Origin: Monarcha castaneiventris obscurior
Taxonomy: Eukaryota; Chordata; Aves; Passeriformes; Monarchidae
Assembly (NCBI GenBank): GCA_026261815.1
Contig: JAMPIT010000258.1
Coordinates: 8,237,501 to 8,301,500 of the forward strand
Direction: 5' to 3'
DNA: 64,000 bases
Shown: piece by piece, positions 56,561 through 64,000 of the stretch
Numbering within the stretch: position 1 is the stretch's first letter
Layout of the letters: each line of letters begins with the position of its first letter
Notes under the pieces: model-generated
Told to the model about the DNA's origin: nothing
Database searches by the model: none
The model's input: only the letters and a program-made list of their open reading frames with translations
Program-made: the position numbers and the translations under genes

Positions 56561-58879
56561 TTGAAGTACACACCCAAGTAGAGAGGAATTGATGGACGTC
56601 TTCATATGCCCTGCATGCCACTCTGGAGGCTTTAAATTCTATTTCTGACTAGTCAGATTCCAAAAATCTTCCAAAGCCAAAATGTTGTAAAGTAAAAACC
56701 GTAAGAGAGGACTGCTTTTACTGTCTCATCACTGTCACAGAAAATGAGAGGGAGAAGGCTGCAGTGGTTCTAGTCATTCATAGCAGGGATGTTCTCATTA
56801 GGAGAGGATTATGGCCCTGTGGCCCGGATCAACCAATAAAGTTGGGGTTCGAATCCATGGGCAGGGTAAATTCCATTAAGGCACATCATCCTTCCTTCAC
56901 ATGGGTGGTGTATGCAAGCAGCTGCCACCTCAGAGGGCACTGTGGTGTCTTCACAGTCATTCCAGGCAAATGGAATCATATTCTGTCCACGCTTGGTGCT
57001 GAGACAGCAAGAGTGCACAAGACCTCCTTGTTCAGCCAGCTCTGTCTGTAAAGCACCAAGTGAAAAAACAAAAATTCCTACCACCTACGGCCTAGGCCCT
57101 TGGCAGAGAGGGGATCCTTATTTTTTCACCCATGGTGTGGCAGGTAGAAAACAGACCTATACAGACACCTTGAAACCTCCTACCCCAGAAGCTAAGAGGC
57201 TTCTTGCTGAACAGGTAACATGAGCAATGAGAACCTGATTAAGAGTTCCACTGGTTTCCCTGATTGTATTTGAATCCATGATCTTCTGTCTGAACCCTAA
57301 ATGAAAGTGGACAACAGATTATTTATTGCTACTACAGCAATCTCAACATACTGGAATGTTAGTATCATATCTCACCATTCTTCTCTTTTTCCCTAAACGG
57401 AACAATCCATTTCCTCCAACCCTTCCAGGGCTGCTGGCTAAGGTCTCTTCATGCAGCTGATTTCTCCTATCATACCTTGCCCTTGTTTTCACCAAAAAAT
57501 TCTCCTTTCAGGTTGTGCTTTGCCAAACTCACTTACACCTAAAAGCTGGCCTCAGCAGCTCTTCAGAGGCAACTTCAAAATTAATAGGTATGATCTTCTT
57601 CCACCATCCCAGGTGGTAAGGAAAGAATTACAGAGCAACAAGTCCAGAACAGAGCCCTCAAGATCTCCCAGTCTGTAGTTTGAAAGCTTGACAGTGAAAT
57701 TATGATCATCAGTCCCTGAGTATTCTCTTGAGCCAGCCTTACAGTCATGTTAGAGAAGACTCACCTCAGCTCAGCTCCCCTAGTTCAGTTGCAAGGCAGC
57801 ACAGCTCCTGCTTTCTTCCAAAACCTTTTGGAAATGATAGGCAATACAATAATCCTAGCCTTAAATTACTGAATATACACAGATACATATATGTATCTAA
57901 ATAAAATAATCAGAGAGGGAGCAAAAGTTTGCCAGCAGCCTGAGGCTTCCCTCTCTGACCAGATGTACCCAGTTCATTTCCAGTAAAATTCCATGGAAGC
58001 CACTGGCATCCCACTGGGATGTGCTAGGCACATATTAACTTGCTAAAATAACACGAGAGATTTGCATGAGTTCTGCTGTAATCTATCACTTCTCACTTTT
58101 TTTTTTTTTATAGTCACTATGGTATCAAAGCAAAATACATCAGTGTGGAAACTCAGGGTCACAGGCCAGCTTGCTCCTGCTCAGCCTCCTCAACCTGCTG
58201 TGCTGGGTCCCCTTATACTCAGCTCATGTGGTTTGAAAATTCTTGGCCTAAAAAAACTGCAATCCTGACCTTCAGGACTTCTCCTCTGTTGCCGTTTCTC
58301 AGCCTGGGGGTCTCACAGCCACAAGAATCCTACAGCCAGTGTGATGCATTGCTTGACTCCCATAAAATAGAATACATCCATTCCCAGAGGCTCCAGGCCA
58401 GCATCCAGGTGGATGCTTTGAGGAGCAATGCTGCAAAAGTTCTTAATTTGAATAGACAATCATCGGAGCTTAAGAAAGGAAGTCATTGGCATAATGCAAC
58501 AACCTTCAGCCTCCCTTTGGTTCCATTTCATCAGGAAGCAGCTCCAGCAAAGAGGATACGCACCATCCACAGTGAAAACAGAATTCTATGTTATTAACAG
58601 AAGAGGTCGGAAACAGGCCTGACAGTTCTAGACACCCCCAAAATTTTTGTGAGCCCCCTTGAGAGGCTCCCATCCAAGCTGCATGGCTCATAGTCCTTGC
58701 TTTTGACCTCTGCTCCCCCATGACAAGCAGCAGCCACAAGCAGAACATCGGCCAAGTGTGACATGGAGCTGGCTGCCCTCATGAAGTGCCTCTGCCTAGG
58801 ACTCTGCCATCTCCTCCCACTCATTCATGCCCTCCACACTGCAGTCTCATCATCCCAGACCTCTAATCACTTCATGTAC
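56561..58879. other. Non-coding stretch, no clear element
   Basis: Unique sequence. GGTTCGAATCC at 56847-56857 is an exact Pol III B-box-like motif, but no tRNA fold or A box accompanies it. A T run of 12 lies at 58099-58110. The 150-codon frame at 58145-58597 has no domain. Confidence 0.45.
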
Positions 58880-59260
58880 AGGCTGTCCGTAAATTAGGAG
58901 ACACCACAGTGTTATTTGGGGCACTGAACAAGATTACTGTGCAATTACACCAACAAGCCACCTTTATCTCCAGGCTTGAAATCATGCCTTTACTTAAAAC
59001 ACTTTAAATCAATAAAATTATACTGTATCCATAGACAGTGCATACAGTTTTGCTTGGTGGAATGACCCCCATTATGTTCAATGCGAGATCTGTTTCTGCC
59101 TGATTCAAGCACAGCAAACAGACTTCAAGTAATGGCAAATGTCAAGTGGTTTTAGGAGGAAATAATTATAAATCATTCATGACACCCTGCTATGTCCTAG
59201 CTGTTGGTTGGCTTATTCCTCTCGATTAGAGCTGATTTGCATACAACTCAGACCAGTGCA
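58880..59260. promoter_or_regulatory. CNE-like block with octamer motif
   Basis: AT-rich unique DNA with an exact octamer ATTTGCAT at 59235-59242, TCGATTAGAGC near 59222, NKX-like TCAAGTGG near 59140, TTCAAGTAATGG near 59125 and TTATAAATCATTCATG near 59166. GTCCGTAAATTAGG near 58886 and ATGCGAGATC near 59080 keep CpGs. An enhancer is plausible by motif content only. Confidence 0.36.
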
Positions 59261-62039
59261 GCAGTGACAGAGGCTCATCCAGAGAAAAGCAGGTACCCTG
59301 ACACACAAAGACAGATGAATGGACTGTGGTGGGAGAGACACATAAATCCTGAGTAAGAGAGAACACACATAGGGAGTGATCTAACCATCTCTTCCTACTT
59401 AATAATCATCAAAGAGACCCAGCAGGAAGCAGAATAAAGGGGAAACAGACAAACATCCTTCTCCACGTGGTGCATAGGGAAGATGTGTAACTCCCTATTG
59501 CCAGCAACTGCACATACAGAAGGTTCCTAAGAGCTCTGAGTCCATCTCCAGGGCCAAGGTGTGACAAACCACCTTTGAGGGCAGCCAGAGCAGAAGACAG
59601 TGAAGGAGGGCTGGCCTTCTCTTTGCCCACAACAGCAGAGAAAATGGATAAACACAGGTATTGTCCAGGTTCTGGCCTGAAGGCACTACTGATTCAGCAC
59701 TGCTCAGTAGCACAAGGAAGCAAGAAAATGGGCTCCTAAGTCTGGATGCGACAGAAAAAGTGAGGACCAGCCTCAGGGAGGTTGTGACTGACTGCAGAGC
59801 TGCCACAGTGATGGCAGGCAGAGGACCTGCTCCTCAGGATGCGGCCTGGAGCCCCAAAGCCACACGTATTACATAGGACCAGAGCTGGAGTGGGACAGAA
59901 AGGACGTTTCCAAAGTAGAGCGTGGGGAATCCAACCCCATCTTGAGTAACTTAAACTCCCTCTGTAGCTTTATTATGCTATCCCAGGAGACAGGAAATTT
60001 TCAAGCAGTTCTGAGTCAATGGGGATTGTCTGACACAGTGACAGAGCCCTGATTTAACAGGGTGTTAATTAACTTCATGCATTTCAAGTCTGGCAAATGC
60101 AGAGCCTCCCTGTTGAACCAAGGCCTACACGCAGCACTGAGATAGCTTAAGCCTGGAGAAGTAGGCTGGAAACATCTAACAAGAAGAGGATTTCCCATGA
60201 TAAATCTGGTACTTCCTGCTTCTGGCTGTGCTGGGTTTACCACACAAATCGTCTTTCTCACAGTCCTTCGGCGCTGCTCATTTCATTCTCAGCTGGGCTC
60301 CAGACGCACAGAGGTGCAAGGAAAGGAAAATAATGAGACAAAGTTGGGATAGGCAAACATTGTGATGCTGGAGGCTGTTCAAGGCTCTCAGACACTTTGG
60401 TGGGTTTACAAACTGGGATAAGATTGTGAACCACTTCTTTTTTTCCAGTAATTTGAAATGCATGCTCTCCCTCGTGTGCCACCAAGGGTGGCTTAATTAT
60501 TAAAGGCACAAACTATCTTTGCAAATTTTTTTTCTGGGAGACTCAACTGTGCCCGGGAGAGTGAAGAAACCTGGACCACCTACCATAAGCTGAGTAGGCA
60601 GAATACTACACGTAGTCCATACCCCGTGTTGCTTTCCCATGTCAGAACTTCCACTCTGGTGCCCATCTGCCATTACAGCATCCCCATAATCACTCTATGC
60701 CAACAATTCCTTGTTTTCCAAAACAGAGATGATCCTGGAGTTGTAACACTCCAGGAAGTTACAGTCTGGAAGTGATCTGAATTTTCCCTAAAGACTGGCA
60801 TTTCACTTCAGATCCCTTGTACAGAATGACCAAGGATCAAACTAGACCTTTGGTCCAAGACTGAGCTTCAGAGTGCCACTAGTTGAAACACATCTGCTTA
60901 TGCTGCTGCCTGCTCCAAGAGATTTCTCTTTATCCCTTTATATATCTGCATCCAAATGAATTTCATTCCTTAAACCTGCATCAAGTTGCCCTTTTCTTCT
61001 TTTGTTTGTAATTCATCCAGTGTTTTTCAACAGCAGTGATTGTCCCTTTGACAATAATTTTCTTCATAAGCACTGCCTCTCTGCTTTCCCCATGGTTCAG
61101 TCCTCTGAGCTCTTTAAACATGAGCTGTTCTCTAAAGCCTGACTCATTGGTGTCTTTGTCCAGCACCAAGATGTCAGTGCTCATTGTAATCACGTGTACA
61201 GAAGCTTAGTGATGGGAGTCTTAAAACATCTATTTTGTTCCCTGCCTTTGGCATTGCATTAAGAACTTGGATTTCATCTGCTGTTCACCACCACCTTAAA
61301 GGTCACTTTCAGACATATTGGGTTTCCAGGTCCCCCATCTCTAATAGCATAAGTTAAGATTGCTTTCAATTTTAATTTCCTTCCTTTTGATGGTTCCACC
61401 CCACTCTTAAGGTGATTTGAACAGGAGTTGCTTTTTTGGTTTTTTGCCTTCCTCTGAACACCTCTGCTGACCAGTTGCTGATTAATTTAACCCACATTCA
61501 CAATATACAACTCTGAAAGTGAGACCACATATTTGGGCATTCATTAGAAACAGACAGAAGAGAATATATTAGCGTCCCCCTGACTGATGCTTATACCCTC
61601 ACATCTGGCCACTAAGTGCCTCTATAAATCAAGTGTGGCATAAAAGGATGAGGAAAACTGTTGGATTGCAGCAGGCAAGCAGTGTCTCTGCTCCACTGAG
61701 AGTTTATCTCAAAGCAGTCCAAGCCAGCATCAGCTTTGTTGACTTTCTGCAGGCCCAAACATTTCCTAGCCTTTTCCATGTCACTTTCTCCATCTGCATC
61801 CCTTCAGATGACCTTTTTCTCTGCTGCTTCCCAAACCTGCAGTCTCAGACCAACAGTTCTGATACATTCATTGCCTGCAGCATTGCCTGAAGAACATGAG
61901 GAAGCCAAACATGGGGCTGGACATCCCATCACAACCACCCTGTGAAACATTTCTGACCTCATCTGTGACCACGTGGGCCTGAATGGAGCTCCAGCAGCAG
62001 TTTTGTCCAACACCACCAGACTATGGAGCAGGCTGAAAT
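59261..62039. other. Non-coding stretch, no clear element
   Basis: Unique sequence of mixed composition; a T run of 8 lies at 60527-60534. Open frames up to about 103 codons on the minus strand (59495-59806) show no domains. Confidence 0.45.
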
Positions 62040-62500
62040 AAGAGACTGACTCTCGACCTCAAGCTCTACATTTTTCAACCCCACATTATGGGTATAAATT
62101 TTTTACCCACATAGATAGCTATAAAGTTAAACTGGGTGCTTACCTCCCCTTCACTGTAAAATTTTCTGCTTGGTGTATTTTATTAGAAAGAGCAAATCTC
62201 TTCACTAATATTCTTTTGATGGGTATTAACATATTTTATGACTGCATTCTGGATTTTCTACTAGTGCAACCCAGATCAGACCTGAACAATTGTACTTCCA
62301 GAGGCTTTTTTTATAATCTGTACTCTGACTATTTCTTAAAGAGGCAGGGCATTGAAATACAATAAAAATGCTTTTTCATTTTCAGCTTTAATTTATACAG
62401 GTTCAGACCAAGTAATATAATTTAAAATAAGCATACTGCTTCAGCTTTTCTGCACACAAGTCTCTTGAAAAATCACTGGGTCAAAAATTAAAAACCTTTC
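62040..62500. promoter_or_regulatory. CNE-like AT-rich block
   Basis: Strongly AT-rich unique DNA with TATTAACATATTTTATG near 62224 and TTTAATTTATAC near 62386, and almost no CpG. Lack of CpG makes this a weaker candidate than the others; it could simply be AT-rich background. Confidence 0.22.
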
Positions 62501-64000
62501 TAATTTAATTTTTGGGAAGCCCCATTTCTCCTTGATCATTCTGCTATTTTCTCCTGTTCATGTCCACCAAATTTAGGCATTTTGAATTCTTCTCCAAGCA
62601 GCTGAACACTTCAATTGGCTGTGCAGTTGAATATTTCCCTTTCTGGGTCCCTGTTAGCACCTGAGAGCCATCAATGGCTGTACTTATCCCATGGAGTCCT
62701 TCAACACTGCTGTGGAGGTTCAGAAAGAGCATGATGGGCTTGGGGTGAGCTGGCTGCCTGACCAGGACTGCAGATCCTTGCAAATGCAGCCCCTGAGCCT
62801 CACATTAAGTCAGCAAGTACAAACCCATGAGCACTTGAGAGCTCTTCGATGACAGCTGAGAATCTCTCTGCAGTCCCAGGAAGTCAGACAGCTAAATCAA
62901 GGCTATAAAATAAAGCCTAAAGCTAGCCTTAGGATAATAAAAACATGAAATAAAAATGAATTATATCAACTAATATAATCATATGAAGGTTTTATTGAAA
63001 TACTGACCTAAACTTGTCAGAAGCAGCAAGTTTGTTTTATTGCAATACCACCAAGCACAAAAGCACTTTTCCTTTCTACTTGCCCAATTCTGGATCTGTG
63101 TTTGCCCAACAGCTGCCCCTGAACAGCCAGGACACAAGTCATGGAAAGGAGTTCCTTACTCCTGTGGCTGTCCAGGGACCTGGGACCAGCAGCATTTGGT
63201 GCAGCCTGACAAAGGCAAATCCAGAGCAGGAGAGAAAATTTGCCACAGGCAGAAAAGCGTTTGCCAAATGTCACTCAATTGGCCTGGGCAAAGAAGGAAA
63301 AGCAGCTGATAGCTCAGACCAAAATCCAAGGGTTTCGAGAAGCTTCACACAAGCAGGTTTTCAGGCCCTGTGGAGCCTGAGCACAGCAGTGCACAGGGAT
63401 AGGGAGTCCTGGGAGAAGCCACAGGCTGACTTACTGGACATCATTTCGGGATCAAACTCATGTGAGATCAACATGGTCCAGGCAAATTTATGGAGGGTTT
63501 GTTCCATCCCCCCACAGGAGCAAAGAGACAGGGAGAAGGAAACTTGCCCACTCCTACTAATTAACCACAGTGCAAACTTCATAAACGTGCTCCTGACCTC
63601 CGCCACAGCGTGCACACTTGAGTCATTCCAATAAAACAGGAAATGACACTTTGCCACAACATTACTAAGTCCATATCCCATAAAACCATTCAGGGAAGAG
63701 GGGAGGGGGGGAAAAAAAGAGAGAAAAGCAAGAATAAAGCCAGCAATTATCTGTTATTAACCCAGTCCTCAGTGGTATCACATTGCTCCTAAAAATAATG
63801 ACAGGGCAACAAAGCTTGTTTGCATCTCCCATGTCCTTTGTGGGTTCCTCGTTATTCTAATGAGCTGCTGGAAAATGCACTTCAGTTACATCCCCGTCGA
63901 TTATTTCACTGATCACCCTGCTTTCATTTCCACCTGGCCCCACAAGATGTTTTACAATTAACACTTTGATCCTTTCTTTTTCTTTCCTTTTTCTTCTTTG
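62501..64000. other. Non-coding stretch, no clear element
   Basis: A 206-codon plus-strand frame at 63014-63634 shows no recognisable domain and is overlapped by open frames on both strands. A G/A-rich tract lies at 63695-63727, and the window ends in a pyrimidine tract (63968-63998). Confidence 0.45.

Noticed and set aside
56760..56900. Possible tRNA gene around GGTTCGAATCC
   Set aside because: The T-arm stem has a mismatch and wobble pairs, no A box or acceptor stem could be paired, and no anticodon arm is evident.
63014..63634. 206-codon plus-strand frame
   Set aside because: No recognisable domain, and frames on both strands overlap it.

Overview
The window looks like vertebrate nuclear DNA, most probably from a bird. 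It is moderately AT-rich and poor in interspersed repeats. The repeats I can recognise are short, decayed CR1 LINE 3' pieces (sense strand near 27.06, 31.73, 32.29, 32.38, 50.95 and 55.98 kb) and a few MIR-type SINE relics (near 5.1, 24.2, 30.1 and 45.0 kb). No L1/Alu-like families are visible, nor any bacterial operon structure. Turtle or crocodilian DNA is a less likely alternative; the species cannot be named from the sequence alone.

I found no complete protein-coding gene. None of the long open frames (the largest about 250 codons) carries a domain I recognise, and several are clearly compositional (GC-rich tracts or a CA repeat translated as Cys-Val). No rRNA, convincing tRNA, known microRNA or CRISPR array was found. 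The window is best read as an intergenic desert or the interior of a very large intron.

Layout: 1-10 kb is mostly neutral-looking sequence with T/A tracts, TG-rich patches, one MIR and a 10-bp-unit minisatellite. AT-rich blocks that keep CpGs and homeodomain/POU/SOX-like motifs recur at about 3.6, 8.2, 10.3, 12.4, 28.5, 30.9, 34.0, 34.9, 39.8, 42.4, 43.9, 49.2, 52.1, 52.6, 56.5, 58.9 and 62.0 kb. This pattern resembles clusters of conserved non-coding elements around developmental regulators. That is an inference from composition and motifs: conservation itself cannot be seen here. Between them lie GC-richer, CpG-poor stretches (notably 18.2-19.1 and 46.2-47.1 kb) and the CR1/MIR relics.

The most specific observations are: a perfect 9-bp hairpin of everted RFX-like half-sites followed by an IRF-like site at 10.5 kb; a 10-bp inverted pair of GATTAAT sites and a POU-dimer-like site at 12.5-12.6 kb; a RUNX-like inverted repeat flanking a perfect 14-bp palindrome at 56.5 kb; two small CpG clusters with TATA/CCAAT-like boxes at 44.5 and 46.5 kb; a perfect 35-bp tandem duplication at 36.4 kb; and several exon-like segments with near-consensus splice sites (the best at 23836-23913 minus, 34067-34119 plus, 48499-48531 plus and 55246-55275 plus). 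Decoy exons are common in vertebrate DNA, so these are candidates only.
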